Source of the DNA: Alphaproteobacteria bacterium
GTDB taxonomy: Bacteria > Pseudomonadota > Alphaproteobacteria > Micropepsales > Micropepsaceae
Length of the DNA stretch: 63,477 nt
Direction: 5' to 3'
Assembly (NCBI GenBank): GCA_025924715.1
Contig: JAICHV010000018.1
Location: 1 to 63,477, forward strand
Of this stretch, positions 31,571 to 40,029 are shown one piece after another (the stretch's first letter is position 1; each line of letters starts with the position of its first letter). Below the pieces are notes generated by a model. It searched no databases. It had not been told where the DNA came from and saw only the letters and a list, made by a program, of their open reading frames with translations. Made by a program: the position numbers and the translations under genes.

Positions 31571-32664
31571 CGCGCCCGCCAGACAAACAGGGTGGACATG
31601 GCGTAATTCCACAAGGCGCTCATGATCGCGCCCGCAGCCCCGGCGAGCCACCAGCCCGAACGCTCCACATACAGCCAGGATGCCAGATCGATATTGGCCA
31701 GCACGCCCACCGATGCGATCAGGCAGAACAGAAGAAAGCCGCGCAACTGGGCGGCGCCTTTCAACCGGCGATCGCGATACGTAAGTTCATTGTTGAGAAG
31801 AAAATTGCTGGTCATCGCCACGAAGGTCGCCATGGCCTGGGCGACCCGGAACAGATCGGGCTGCGCCGGCAGCAGCGCCAAAGCGAGTTTGAGTGTTGCC
31901 AGATGCACAATCAGGCCGGTGGTGCCGACCAGGGCAAAGAAAATGAACCGCGGATCGATCAGATCGCCGCTCAATTTGGCCAGCAAGAGGCCGAGGAATT
32001 CCAGCCCGATCTGGGCATTGAATTTGGACTCGCCCTGGGCCCGCTCGCCGAAACTATAGGGCTGTTCGGCAATCCTCAGCCGGTCCCCCCCGGTGATGGC
32101 GATGTCGAGCAAGATTTTGAACCCCACCGGCGACAGAAGCGGCGCCATCTCCTCCACGCAGGCGCGGCGGACCATGAAGAAGCCGCTCATGGGATCGGAC
32201 AGGTTGGTGCGCAACAGCCTGCGGGCCAGCCTGGTCGCCAGTTGCGAGATCGCGCCGCGCCCTTGCGAAAAGCTGGCGGCGCTACCGCCTTCGACATAGC
32301 GCGTGGCGGCGACCAGATCGGCACCGCCCGATTGGAGAGTGGCCAGCATCTGGGCCAAGACTTTCTCGTCATGCTGCAGATCCGCGTCGATCACCGCGAC
32401 GTAAGGCGCCGCCGAAGACAACATGCCTTCGATGCAGGCCCCCGCCAGGCCGCGCCGCCCCACCCGCCGCAAACAGCGCACCCTGCCGTCCCGGGCTGCC
32501 AGATCCTTGACCGCGGCGGCGGTGCCATCGGGGGAATTGTCGTCGACGAAAATGACTTCCCAAGCCAAGCCTTTGAGCGCGGCGTCGAGCCGGCGCACCA
32601 GTTCGGCGACATTGCCGCGTTCCTTAAAGGTCGGAACGATGACGGAAAGCTCGGCGCTGGGCAT
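31567..32664 (-). CDS. Polyprenyl-phosphate sugar synthase (DPM1-like GT2) fused to GtrA
   Basis: 365 residues. The N-terminal GT2 domain (about 1-230) has SVIVPTFKERGNVAELVRRL, FVDDNSPDGTA and the catalytic IDADLQHDE. The C-terminal four-helix GtrA domain (about 235-360) contains ALVGTTGLIVHLATLKLALA, FLLNNELTYRDRRL and WNYAMSTLFVWRAR. It should charge polyprenyl phosphate with a hexose and flip or present it. I chose the ATG at 32664; a TTG three codons upstream is also open. Confidence 0.9.
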   Translation of the reverse strand: MPSAELSVIVPTFKERGNVAELVRRLDAALKGLAWEVIFVDDNSPDGTAAAVKDLAARDGRVRCLRRVGRRGLAGACIEGMLSSAAPYVAVIDADLQHDEKVLAQMLATLQSGGADLVAATRYVEGGSAASFSQGRGAISQLATRLARRLLRTNLSDPMSGFFMVRRACVEEMAPLLSPVGFKILLDIAITGGDRLRIAEQPYSFGERAQGESKFNAQIGLEFLGLLLAKLSGDLIDPRFIFFALVGTTGLIVHLATLKLALALLPAQPDLFRVAQAMATFVAMTSNFLLNNELTYRDRRLKGAAQLRGFLLFCLIASVGVLANIDLASWLYVERSGWWLAGAAGAIMSALWNYAMSTLFVWRAR

Positions 32665-32671
32665 CGGCCTC

Positions 32672-32708
32672 AAAGACCCTAAAGGCGCCCCGGGAGGGGC
32701 GGGTCTTT
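32672..32708 (-). terminator. Hairpin downstream of the small stress-gene operon
   Basis: Outer arms AAAGACCC (32672-32679) and GGGTCTTT (32701-32708), inner stem CGCCCC-GGGA-GGGGCG. It lies 53 nt past the minus-strand stop at 32761 and near the next gene start. No long U-tract. Confidence 0.45.
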
Positions 32709-32760
32709 AGGTGACCGGACGGTTCCCGCCCGTCAAGACCTAGCTTTCAAGGCCCGGCCT

Positions 32761-32907
32761 TCAGACGCTCAGATACACCACGATGCCGGCCAGGACCGCG
32801 AGCCCCAGGCTGATACGCAGGACCCACCGCACGGTGCCGGTTTCGATCCCTTGGCGAGCATCGTTGGTGCTGATCTCGTGTTCGTAGTCCTGTCCTATCG
32901 TCGCCAT
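32761..32907 (-). CDS. 48-residue single-pass membrane protein
   Basis: ATG at 32907 (AGGAGAG upstream). Polar N-terminus (MATIGQDYEHEISTNDARQG) and one C-terminal helix (WVLRISLGLAVLAGIVVYLS). No named family. Third gene of a three-gene minus-strand set behind an EcfG promoter, spaced by 9 nt from the gene before it. Confidence 0.72.
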   Translation of the reverse strand: MATIGQDYEHEISTNDARQGIETGTVRWVLRISLGLAVLAGIVVYLSV

Positions 32908-32916
32908 CTTGCTCTC

Positions 32917-33135
32917 CTATTCCGCCGCATGGCCGGTGGCGCGGCTCTCCATCAGCGCGATCAATTCGCCGATCTGGCGCGACAGGCTTTCGTCCGCCGT
33001 CTCGCCCGCCCAGGCCTTGAGGATCTCCAGCCGCTCCTCATCCGCGAAGCGCCGGTCACGTCCCACATCCGCCGGCATGCGATAAAACCGCGAAGGGTGT
33101 TCCTTGATGTCCTCAAGCAATTTTTTCTTGGTCAT
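32917..33135 (-). CDS. Small conserved cytosolic protein
   Basis: 72 residues, MTKKKLLEDIKEHPSRFYRM then PADVGRDRRFADEERLEILK. The HP.RFYR.P.DV.RDRRF..EERL.IL.AW pattern recurs in many alphaproteobacterial small proteins of unknown role. Highly charged and helical. It lies between the DUF3309 gene and the 48-residue membrane protein, in the predicted EcfG operon. Confidence 0.78.
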   Translation of the reverse strand: MTKKKLLEDIKEHPSRFYRMPADVGRDRRFADEERLEILKAWAGETADESLSRQIGELIALMESRATGHAAE

Positions 33136-33144
33136 GGCGAGCCT

Positions 33145-33300
33145 TCAAATGCGGCCCATCAATGCCAATACCAGCACCACGACCAGAACCAGTCCGAGTG
33201 TTCCCGAAGGATAGTAGCCCCAGCCGGAACTATAGGGCCAAGCCGGCCAGGCACCCAGCAACAGAAGCAGCAGTACGACGATCAATATCGTTCCGAGCAT
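33145..33300 (-). CDS. DUF3309 small membrane protein
   Basis: 51 residues: MLGTILIVVLLLLLLGAWPA, then WPYSSGWGYYPSGTLGLVLV and a final hydrophobic stretch ending LMGRI. The W/Y/G-rich middle between two helices is the DUF3309 pattern. GGAAAGGA precedes the ATG at 33300. An exact EcfG promoter points at it from 33408-33384. Confidence 0.88.
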   Translation of the reverse strand: MLGTILIVVLLLLLLGAWPAWPYSSGWGYYPSGTLGLVLVVVLVLALMGRI

Positions 33301-33381
33301 GACCAAATCCTTTCCTGCTATGCCTTGATCTGCAACTCCCCCATAGCCGGCCGGTTCCCCCCAGCGCCTAGCGGGTTTTTC

Positions 33382-33408
33382 GGAACGTCGATGCGCGCAA
33401 TCCGTTCC
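33382..33408. promoter_or_regulatory. Symmetric bidirectional EcfG-type promoter
   Basis: Plus strand: GGAAC (33382-33386), 16 nt, CGTT (33403-33406). Minus strand: GGAAC (33408-33404), 16 nt, CGTT (33387-33384). Both are exact consensus matches, built on arms GGAACG and CGTTCC. They serve the PRC-barrel-like gene (+) and the DUF3309 operon (-). Confidence 0.85.
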
Positions 33409-33440
33409 CAATGCGTGGGAAAAGCGAAAGGAGTTGCGTC

Positions 33441-33935
33441 ATGACCATCCTTCGCAAGGTGATAGCAGCCGGAACGGCTCTTCTGGTGACAACCTGCCTC
33501 GCCTGTGTTTCGGCAGCCGACGAGCGTGCCCAAACCAAGCAGTTGAATTTGGCGGCCGCCGCGCCCATTGCCGGCAAATCCGTGCCGGTCGCTTTGGATC
33601 CGGCCAAACTGCCGGACGGCAAGTCCGCGGACGCGCAAGCGCAAAGCTTTGCGCCTATGGCGCTCAATTCGCTGACCAATCCGCCCGCCCAGATCGCCAC
33701 CGCGCCGGTGTTCGATATCCGAGGTACGCCGGTTGGTGCGGTGCAAAAGGTCGAGCTGGATGCGAATGGCAAGCCGTCGCAAGTGCAGATTGCGCTTTTG
33801 GGCAGCAACCGCGTCGTCGCCCTGACGCCGGACAGCCTCAGTTATGACATCACCAACAATGTGGTGACCGCCGCGCTGGACAAGGAACAGATGGCGGCGC
33901 TGCCCGCTCTGACCCCGCCCGCGCCGCGCGGCTAG
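33441..33935 (+). CDS. Secreted PRC-barrel-like protein
   Basis: 164 residues with a signal peptide (MTILRKVIAAGTALLVTTCL ending near VSAAD). The C-terminal half has the small beta-barrel pattern of PRC domains: VFDIRGTPVGAVQKVELDAN, GKPSQVQIAL, then NRVVALTPDSLSYD. PRC-barrel proteins of this type are frequent in alphaproteobacterial stress regulons. Start ATG at 33441 has AAGGAG upstream; an EcfG promoter lies 35 nt before it. Confidence 0.78.
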   Translation: MTILRKVIAAGTALLVTTCLACVSAADERAQTKQLNLAAAAPIAGKSVPVALDPAKLPDGKSADAQAQSFAPMALNSLTNPPAQIATAPVFDIRGTPVGAVQKVELDANGKPSQVQIALLGSNRVVALTPDSLSYDITNNVVTAALDKEQMAALPALTPPAPRG

Positions 33936-33950
33936 GGCCCTCGTTCGCTG

Positions 33951-33990
33951 AAAAAAAGGCTCACCCCGGTCCCTTCGAATGGGACCGGGG
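33951..33990. terminator. Strong hairpin after the PRC-barrel gene
   Basis: Perfect 10-bp stem CCCCGGTCCC (33964-33973) and GGGACCGGGG (33981-33990), loop TTCGAAT. Seven A residues precede it, so the U-tract is on the minus strand only; on the plus strand it is a hairpin without U-tract. Confidence 0.6.
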
Positions 33991-34019
33991 CTGGGCTATG
34001 ATGCGGGCTTGGGGGGAAG

Positions 34020-35186
34020 ATGGGTCTTATTCCCGCATCCTTGATCGAGAGCCGCTGGCGCCAGGCAATCAACCGGATCGACCGCGGCACCCTGCATTTC
34101 GTCGCGCCCAATGGCGAGGTCACCAGTGTCCAGGGCGCGCATCCGGGACCGCAGGCCCGCTTTGAAATCCACGATTGGGACGTGCTGCGCCGGCTGATGG
34201 CGCGCGGCGATATCGGCCTTGGCGAGGAATATATCGCCGGCAGTTGGGACAGCGACGATATCGAGGCGCTGATCAGCCTGTTCCTGCTCAATCTCGATCA
34301 TTTCGAGGATTTCAGTGACGGCAATTGGCTGAACCGTCTGGGCTTTGTGATCCACAATGCCCTGATCCGGCGCAATTCGCTGGCCGGTTCGGCCCGTAAC
34401 ATCAAGGCGCATTACGACGTCGGCAACGCCTTCTATCGCCTCTGGCTGGATCGCAGCATGACCTATTCCTCGGCGCTGTATGAAAATGCCGGCGGTCTGG
34501 AAGAGGCGCAGCAGAACAAATATGCCCGCATCCTGGGCAAATTTCGCAAGCCCAAATCCTCGGTGCTGGAGATCGGCTGCGGCTGGGGCGGTTTTGCGGA
34601 GCGCGCCAGCGCACAAGATCATCAAGTCACCGGCCTGACGATATCACCGGCCCAACATCAGTTCGCCGCCGCCAGGCTGAACGGGGCCGCCGATATCAGG
34701 CTGCAGGATTACCGCTGCTGCCGCGGCCAGTTCGACCACATCGTTTCCATCGAGATGTTCGAAGCGGTGGGAGAACATTATTGGCCGCAATATTTCGCCT
34801 GCGTCGCGCAAAACCTGAAGCGGGGCGGCCGCGCCGTCATCCAGACCATCGCCATCCGCGACGAGCTGTTCGACGGCTATCGCAGCCGCAGCGATTTCGT
34901 CCGTCATTATGTTTTTCCCGGCGGCATGCTGCCGTCCTTGGGGCGGTTTCGTCAGGAAGCCGAGAAGGCGGGGCTCAAATTCGTCGAAGCCTTTTCCTTC
35001 GGCCGCGACTATGCCCGTACCTTGCGCGAATGGTCGGCGCGCATGCAGGCCCGGCGGGAGGAGATCGCCGCCCTGGGCCATGACGAGCATTTCCTGCGCA
35101 ACTGGCAATTTTACCTCGGCATCTGCGCCGCCGCCTTCCAGGTCGACCGCACCGATGTGCTGCAGGTGGAACTGGTGAACCCCTGA
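34020..35186 (+). CDS. cfa: Cyclopropane-fatty-acyl-phospholipid synthase
   Basis: 388 residues. The N-terminal lipid-binding part has GDIGLGEEYIAGSWDSDDIE; the SAM domain shows NIKAHYDVGNAFYRLWLDRS, MTYSSALY, EIGCGWGGFAERA and VSIEMFEAVGEHYW. It methylenates double bonds of membrane lipids, usually at stationary phase or under acid stress. It stands just after the EcfG-driven gene but is separated by a strong hairpin. Possible TATGAT box at about 33997-34002. Confidence 0.95.
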   Translation: MGLIPASLIESRWRQAINRIDRGTLHFVAPNGEVTSVQGAHPGPQARFEIHDWDVLRRLMARGDIGLGEEYIAGSWDSDDIEALISLFLLNLDHFEDFSDGNWLNRLGFVIHNALIRRNSLAGSARNIKAHYDVGNAFYRLWLDRSMTYSSALYENAGGLEEAQQNKYARILGKFRKPKSSVLEIGCGWGGFAERASAQDHQVTGLTISPAQHQFAAARLNGAADIRLQDYRCCRGQFDHIVSIEMFEAVGEHYWPQYFACVAQNLKRGGRAVIQTIAIRDELFDGYRSRSDFVRHYVFPGGMLPSLGRFRQEAEKAGLKFVEAFSFGRDYARTLREWSARMQARREEIAALGHDEHFLRNWQFYLGICAAAFQVDRTDVLQVELVNP

Positions 35187-35310
35187 GCCGCAGGGCTTAA
35201 TCTTGCCACACCCCCTGCCTATATCCCTGGGCTGGAGCGGCTCATTCGGACCCCTTGCGGATAACAAACAAATCCGTAGGGTGTCCGGCCTATGGGATGA
35301 GGGAGTTTTT

Positions 35311-35739
35311 ATGAAACGCATTGTTATTGCTGCTGTTTTGGTCGCGCTGGGCGCCTCGGCGGCGGTGGCGGGCCCGATTGAGGACCGCCAGCAGTTGATG
35401 AAGAACGTCCAGGCCGCCACCAAGGACGGCGCGGGACTGGCCCGCGGTGCGGTACCGTTCGACGCCGCCAAGGCCAAGGCCGTGCTCGATGTCTATATCG
35501 ACGCCTCCGCCAAGCTTCCGGGCCTGTTCCCGGTCGGCTCGGACAAGGGCGCCAAGAATGCCGCGGATCCGAAAATCTGGTCGGACATGGCCGGCTTCAA
35601 GGCTGAGGCCGCCAAGTTCGGCGCCGATGCCAAGGCCGGCCTGGCTGCCACCGACGCCGCCAGCTTCAAAGTGGCCTTCACCAAGATCACTGCCGACTGC
35701 ACCTCCTGCCACGGCACCTATCGCCTGAAGCAGCAGTAA
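35311..35739 (+). CDS. Cytochrome c' (class II c-type cytochrome)
   Basis: 142 residues with a signal peptide (MKRIVIAAVLVALGASAAVA). The heme motif CTSCH lies near the C-terminus (about 131-135), as in the four-helix cytochrome c' fold; ADPKIWSDMAGFKAEAAKFG is a typical helix of the family. Periplasmic, associated with NO binding or electron transfer. The ATG at 35311 follows GAGGGAG; the upstream frame is not supported. Confidence 0.92.
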   Translation: MKRIVIAAVLVALGASAAVAGPIEDRQQLMKNVQAATKDGAGLARGAVPFDAAKAKAVLDVYIDASAKLPGLFPVGSDKGAKNAADPKIWSDMAGFKAEAAKFGADAKAGLAATDAASFKVAFTKITADCTSCHGTYRLKQQ

Positions 35740-35766
35740 GCCGGCTATCATTGTTTAAGCCTGATG

Positions 35767-35795
35767 CCCCCGGTGCGCTTCGCGCGCCGGGGGTT
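35767..35795. terminator. Hairpin after the cytochrome c' gene
   Basis: Stem CCCCCGG (35767-35773) and CCGGGGG (35787-35793) with an inner TGCG/CGCG extension and a C-TTCG loop region. The U-tract is only TT. Confidence 0.6.
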
Positions 35796-35861
35796 ATCAT
35801 GTTTGCCCATCGCGGGCGGGCTGATTAAAGTCCGGGCAAAAGTCCTTTCGGGGGAGATGAC

Positions 35862-36782
35862 GTGAAGAAATTCGCAATCGGCCTGGTGATCCTGGGCGTG
35901 GTCGGCCTCTTGGTCTTCTGGATCGTCACCATGCCCTCCACCCTGGCGCCCGCCGCCTTCGCTTCAGCGCGAAAACCCAATCTCACCAATGGCGAAACCA
36001 TGTTCACCATTGGCGGCTGCGCCGCCTGTCACATGAGCCCCAACCAGAAAGACCGCCACCAATTGGGCGGCGGCGCCGCGTTCGGCTCGGCTTTCGGCAC
36101 CTTTTATGCGCCCAACATCTCGCAGGATAAGGACCATGGCATCGGCAATTGGACCGAGCTGCAATTCGCCAATGCGGTGATGCGCGGCGTCGATGACGAG
36201 GGACAGCATCTTTATCCCGCGCTGCCCTACACCTCTTACGCCCATATGAAGATCGACGATGTGCGCGATCTGTACGCCTTCATGAAAACCCTGCCGGCCG
36301 TGGCCACCCCCAGCAAGCCGCATCAGGTCGCGTTTCCCTTCAACATCCGCCGGCTGTTGGGCGGCTGGAAATTCCTTTATCTGGACACCTCCCCGATCAC
36401 GCCCGATCCGTCGAAAAGCGCCGCCTGGAATCGCGGCCGCTATCTGGTCGAAGCCCCAGGACACTGCGCCGAGTGCCATAGCCCGCGCGACCAATTGGGC
36501 GGGATCATCAAGGATCGGCGCTTTGCCGGCGGCATGGATCCGGAAGGCAAGGGTTGGGTTCCCAATATCACGCCCCATGCCGATGGCATCAAAAGCTGGA
36601 AAGCAGCCGACATCGCCGATTTCCTGAAGAGCGGCATGACCCCGGAATTCGACTCGGTCGGCGGCTCCATGGCCGAGGTCATCCAGAACACCTCCCGCCT
36701 CAGCGATGCCGACCGGGCCGCGATGGGCGAATATCTGGCCTCGTTGCCGCCCATTCCCGGGAAGTCGCCGAAGAAGAAGTAG
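35862..36782 (+). CDS. Di-heme c-type cytochrome
   Basis: 306 residues from a GTG at 35862 (GGGGAG upstream). An N-terminal membrane anchor (FAIGLVILGVVGLLVFWIVT) is followed by two class I heme domains with CAACH (about 53-57) and CAECH (about 203-207). The layout resembles cytochrome subunits of membrane alcohol, aldehyde or nicotinate dehydrogenases, but no dehydrogenase subunit is adjacent. It presumably passes electrons to a terminal oxidase in the periplasm. Confidence 0.9.
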   Translation: MKKFAIGLVILGVVGLLVFWIVTMPSTLAPAAFASARKPNLTNGETMFTIGGCAACHMSPNQKDRHQLGGGAAFGSAFGTFYAPNISQDKDHGIGNWTELQFANAVMRGVDDEGQHLYPALPYTSYAHMKIDDVRDLYAFMKTLPAVATPSKPHQVAFPFNIRRLLGGWKFLYLDTSPITPDPSKSAAWNRGRYLVEAPGHCAECHSPRDQLGGIIKDRRFAGGMDPEGKGWVPNITPHADGIKSWKAADIADFLKSGMTPEFDSVGGSMAEVIQNTSRLSDADRAAMGEYLASLPPIPGKSPKKK

Positions 36783-36863
36783 CGCGGCGTAATGACGCAT
36801 GATGGTTGCTGCAGCGCAGCAATAAAGCCATTGCTGCTATAAGGACAGCGCCGGCGGGTTTCG

Positions 36864-36892
36864 TTGACAGGCCGCTGGGCCGACGCCTAGTT
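36864..36892 (+). promoter_or_regulatory. Putative sigma-70 promoter of etfBA
   Basis: TTGACA (36864-36869), 17-nt spacer, CTAGTT (36887-36892), about 60 nt before the etfB ATG. The -35 is perfect and the -10 is weak. Confidence 0.5.
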
Positions 36893-36954
36893 TTTGCGCC
36901 GCACAACAATAACCGGCGCCGGCGCCGCATAATAACCTGGGATCCGATAGCAGC

Positions 36955-37704
36955 ATGAAGGTTCTGGTGCCCGTGAAGCGGGTGGTCGACTTCAACGTCA
37001 AGGTTCGCGTCAAAGCGGACCAGACCGGGGTCGATTTCGCCAATCTGAAAATGTCGATGAACCCCTTCGACGAGATCGCGGTCGAAGAAGCGGTACGGCT
37101 GAAGGAAAAGGGCAAGGCGACGGAAATCATCGCCGTTTCCATTGGCCCGGCCCAGGCCGCGGAAACCATTCGCACCGCCCTGGCCATGGGGGCCGACCGC
37201 GGCATCCTGGTGAAGACCGATGGCGAGGTCGAGCCGCTGGCCGTGGCCAAAATCCTCAAAGCCATTGTCGCCGAAGAACAGCCCCAATTGGTGATCACCG
37301 GCAAACAGGCGATCGATGACGACAGCAACCAGACCGGCCAGATGCTGGCGGCGCTGCTGGGCTGGGGCCAGGGCACCTTCGCCCACAAATTGGAATTGGA
37401 CGGCAACAGCGCCAAGATCGAGCGCGAGATCGATGGGGGCCTGCAGACCGTCGAGGTGAAATTGCCGGCGGTGATGACCACCGATCTTCGTCTCAACGAG
37501 CCGCGCTATGCCTCGCTGCCCAATATCATGAAGGCCAAGAAAAAGCCGATCGCAGAAAAGACTCCGGCGGATTACGGCGTGGACCCCACGCCCAGGCTGA
37601 AAGTGCTCAAAGTCAGCGAGCCCGCCAAGCGCGCCGCCGGCGTCAAGGTCAAGTCGGTGGCCGAGCTGCTGGATAAGCTGAAAAACGAAGCGGGAGTCCT
37701 GTAA
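36955..37704 (+). CDS. etfB: Electron transfer flavoprotein beta subunit
   Basis: 249 residues. [20 protein letters not shown] start, [18 protein letters not shown], and the AMP-binding [20 protein letters not shown] region. With EtfA it carries electrons from acyl-CoA dehydrogenases to ETF-ubiquinone oxidoreductase. The stop overlaps the etfA start by one base (TAATG). The downstream hydroxyacyl-CoA dehydrogenase strengthens a beta-oxidation role. Confidence 0.97.
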   Translation: MKVLVPVKRVVDFNVKVRVKADQTGVDFANLKMSMNPFDEIAVEEAVRLKEKGKATEIIAVSIGPAQAAETIRTALAMGADRGILVKTDGEVEPLAVAKILKAIVAEEQPQLVITGKQAIDDDSNQTGQMLAALLGWGQGTFAHKLELDGNSAKIEREIDGGLQTVEVKLPAVMTTDLRLNEPRYASLPNIMKAKKKPIAEKTPADYGVDPTPRLKVLKVSEPAKRAAGVKVKSVAELLDKLKNEAGVL

Positions 37705-38666
37705 TGGCCTCGCTGGTGATCGCCGAACATAACAACCAGACCTTGGCCGACGCCACCGCCCGCACGGTGACAGCCGCGGCCGCGGTGTCCGCGCCGGTGC
37801 ATATTCTGGTGGCCGGGCAAAACTGCGCTGCTGTCGCTGAGGCTGCCGCGAAAATCGCCGGCGTGGAAAAAGTGCTGCTGGCAGATGATGCGATCTATGC
37901 CCGCCCCGTGGCGGAAAGCCTGGCGGCGCTGATCCTCACCCTGGCGGACAAATATGACGCCGTGCTGGCGCCGGCCACCAGCAATGGCAAGAACACCTTG
38001 CCGCGCGTAGCCGCCGCGCTCGACGTGCCGCAGATTTCCGAAATCATCAAAGTGGTGAGTCCCGACACCTTCGAGCGGCCGATCTATGCCGGCAATGCCA
38101 TCGCCACGGTGCAGGCGCCCGCCGGCAAGAAGATCATCACCGTGCGCACCACCGTGTTCAAAACGGCCGGCGACGGCGGCAGTGCGGCGATTGAAAAACT
38201 TTCCGCCGCGGCGGATCCCGGCCTGTCCAAATTCGCCGGCGAGGTGCTGTCGAAATCCGAGCGCCCCGAACTGACCTCCGCCAAGATCGTGATCTCAGGC
38301 GGGCGCGGGCTTGGCTCGGGCGAGAATTTCCAACTGCTGGACAAGGTGGCGGACCGGCTGCATGCCGCAGTCGGCGCCAGCCGCGCCGCCGTCGATGCCG
38401 GCTATGTCCCCAACGACTATCAGGTGGGCCAGACCGGCAAGGTCGTTGCTCCCGATCTTTATCTGGCGGTGGGGATTTCCGGCGCCATCCAGCATCTGGC
38501 GGGCATGAAGGATTCCAAAGTGATCGCCGCGATCAACAAGGACGAAGAGGCGCCGATTTTCCAGGTCGCCGATTATGGCCTGGTGGCGGATTTGTTCCAG
38601 GCGCTGCCGGAGATGGACCAGGAGCTGGGCAAGCTCGGTTACGGACAGGACAAGGGTAAATCATGA
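37704..38666 (+). CDS. etfA: Electron transfer flavoprotein alpha subunit
   Basis: 320 residues. The C-terminal FAD domain carries [20 protein letters not shown] and [20 protein letters not shown] with [20 protein letters not shown], the classic ETF-alpha signature. Overlaps etfB at its start and the next gene at its stop (ATGA), so the three genes form one coupled unit. Confidence 0.97.
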   Translation: MASLVIAEHNNQTLADATARTVTAAAAVSAPVHILVAGQNCAAVAEAAAKIAGVEKVLLADDAIYARPVAESLAALILTLADKYDAVLAPATSNGKNTLPRVAAALDVPQISEIIKVVSPDTFERPIYAGNAIATVQAPAGKKIITVRTTVFKTAGDGGSAAIEKLSAAADPGLSKFAGEVLSKSERPELTSAKIVISGGRGLGSGENFQLLDKVADRLHAAVGASRAAVDAGYVPNDYQVGQTGKVVAPDLYLAVGISGAIQHLAGMKDSKVIAAINKDEEAPIFQVADYGLVADLFQALPEMDQELGKLGYGQDKGKS

Positions 38667-39538
38667 GTATCGAACGCATCGGCGTCATCGGCGCGGGACA
38701 GATGGGCACGGGCATTGCCCATGTGCTGGCGCTGTCCGGCTATAGCGTGGTGCTGGACGACATCAACAAGGATACGCTGGCCAAGGCGCTGGACCGCATC
38801 GAACGAAACATGCAGCGCCAGGCCGGCAAGGGCATCATCAACCAGGCCCAGATCGCGCCGGCGATGAAGAATATCTCGATCACCCAGACCGTCGCCGATC
38901 TGAAAGATTGCGGCATGGTGATCGAAGCGGCGACCGAGGACGAAGCGGTCAAGAAAAAAATCTTCCAGGAATTGTGCAGGCATCTGCCGGAAAAGGCGAT
39001 GATCGCCACCAACACCTCATCGATCTCGGTGACGCGGCTGGCGGCCAGCACCGATCGGCCCGAGCGTTTCATCGGCCTGCATTTCATGAATCCGGTGCCG
39101 GTGATGCAGCTGGTGGAAGTGATCCGCGGCATCGCCACCGATGACGCCACCTTCCAGGCGGCGCTGGACATCGTCAAGAAGACCGGCAAGACCGCCGCCT
39201 ATGCCGAGGATTTCCCCGCCTTCATCGTCAACCGCATCCTGCTGCCGATGATCAACGAAGCGGTCTATACGCTGTATGAAGGCGTCGGCAATGTCGATGC
39301 CATCGACACCGCCATGCGGCTGGGCGCCAATCATCCGATGGGACCGCTGCAATTGGCGGACTTTATCGGCCTCGACACCTGTCTGGCGGTGATGCAGGTG
39401 CTGTATGAGGGCCTGGCGGATTCCAAATACCGCCCTTGCCCGCTGCTGGTGAAATATGTCGAAGCCGGATGGCTGGGCAAAAAGACCGGGCGCGGCTTCT
39501 ATGATTACCGCGGCGAACACCCGGTTCCGACAAGATAA
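38663..39538 (+). CDS. 3-hydroxybutyryl-CoA dehydrogenase
   Basis: 291 residues. NAD-binding IGVIGAGQMGTGIAHVLALS, catalytic region HFMNPVPVMQLVEVIRG, and C-terminal domain DAIDTAMRLGANHPMGPLQL. It interconverts acetoacetyl-CoA and 3-hydroxybutyryl-CoA, using NAD(P). Single-domain type as in Hbd/PaaH rather than fused FadB. Co-translated with etfA, as in many alphaproteobacteria, linking it to fatty acid or PHB turnover. Confidence 0.95.
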   Translation: MSIERIGVIGAGQMGTGIAHVLALSGYSVVLDDINKDTLAKALDRIERNMQRQAGKGIINQAQIAPAMKNISITQTVADLKDCGMVIEAATEDEAVKKKIFQELCRHLPEKAMIATNTSSISVTRLAASTDRPERFIGLHFMNPVPVMQLVEVIRGIATDDATFQAALDIVKKTGKTAAYAEDFPAFIVNRILLPMINEAVYTLYEGVGNVDAIDTAMRLGANHPMGPLQLADFIGLDTCLAVMQVLYEGLADSKYRPCPLLVKYVEAGWLGKKTGRGFYDYRGEHPVPTR

Positions 39539-39553
39539 AAAATCGGGAAGCCA

Positions 39554-39883
39554 ATGGATTGGTTGTCACGGCGAGACTGGCTTGAAAGGCTTTTCTCCAA
39601 CCAATTCTTTGACTACGTGCTCGCTCCCCTAATTGTATTGGCCTTAAGCACTTGGCTTGTGTCGGACTTCATTAGGACGCGCCGCGCGGTCAAACGCGGC
39701 GAGCCGTTGCGGGTCTGGTATCTCCGCTACCCGGTCTACCCCGGCGACCCTATGTATTCACTCCTCGCCCTTAAGCGCGAATACCCGGCCATCATGCTAT
39801 TCGGATTTCTAGGGCTACTTGTCTTGATTTTTGGCGGCGCAGTTGTCTGGGTCACATTCTGGCCCCCGGCCCCGCACCCCTGA
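39554..39883 (+). CDS. Membrane protein of unknown function
   Basis: 109 residues. MDWLSRRDWLERLFSNQFFD then a helix (YVLAPLIVLALSTWLVSDFI), a basic loop (RTRRAVKRGEPLRVWYLRYP) and a second helix (AIMLFGFLGLLVLIFGGAVV). No family recognised. It follows the dehydrogenase by 15 nt with GGGAAG upstream. Local GC content and codon use look lower than in its neighbours, which hints at recent acquisition. Confidence 0.68.
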   Translation: MDWLSRRDWLERLFSNQFFDYVLAPLIVLALSTWLVSDFIRTRRAVKRGEPLRVWYLRYPVYPGDPMYSLLALKREYPAIMLFGFLGLLVLIFGGAVVWVTFWPPAPHP

Positions 39884-39889
39884 GCCAAA

Positions 39890-39934
39890 TTTCGGGGAGG
39901 GGTATGGTGGTGAGACCGGAACCCCTCCCCGAAA
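39890..39934. terminator. Perfect 14-bp inverted repeat between convergent genes
   Basis: TTTCGGGGAGGGGT (39890-39903) and ACCCCTCCCCGAAA (39921-39934). A further CGCGC/GCGCG palindrome and a GGGGCGCG-rich hairpin follow to 40020. Probable bidirectional terminator or dispersed repeat. Confidence 0.7.
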
Positions 39935-40029
39935 ATCTTCGCGCGCTAGGCGCGCGTAGATTTGTCGACCCCACGGGGCGCGCTTGGGCGCGCGCCCGTC
40001 CTTCGGACCCCTCAAGGGGAGGGTGAGAC

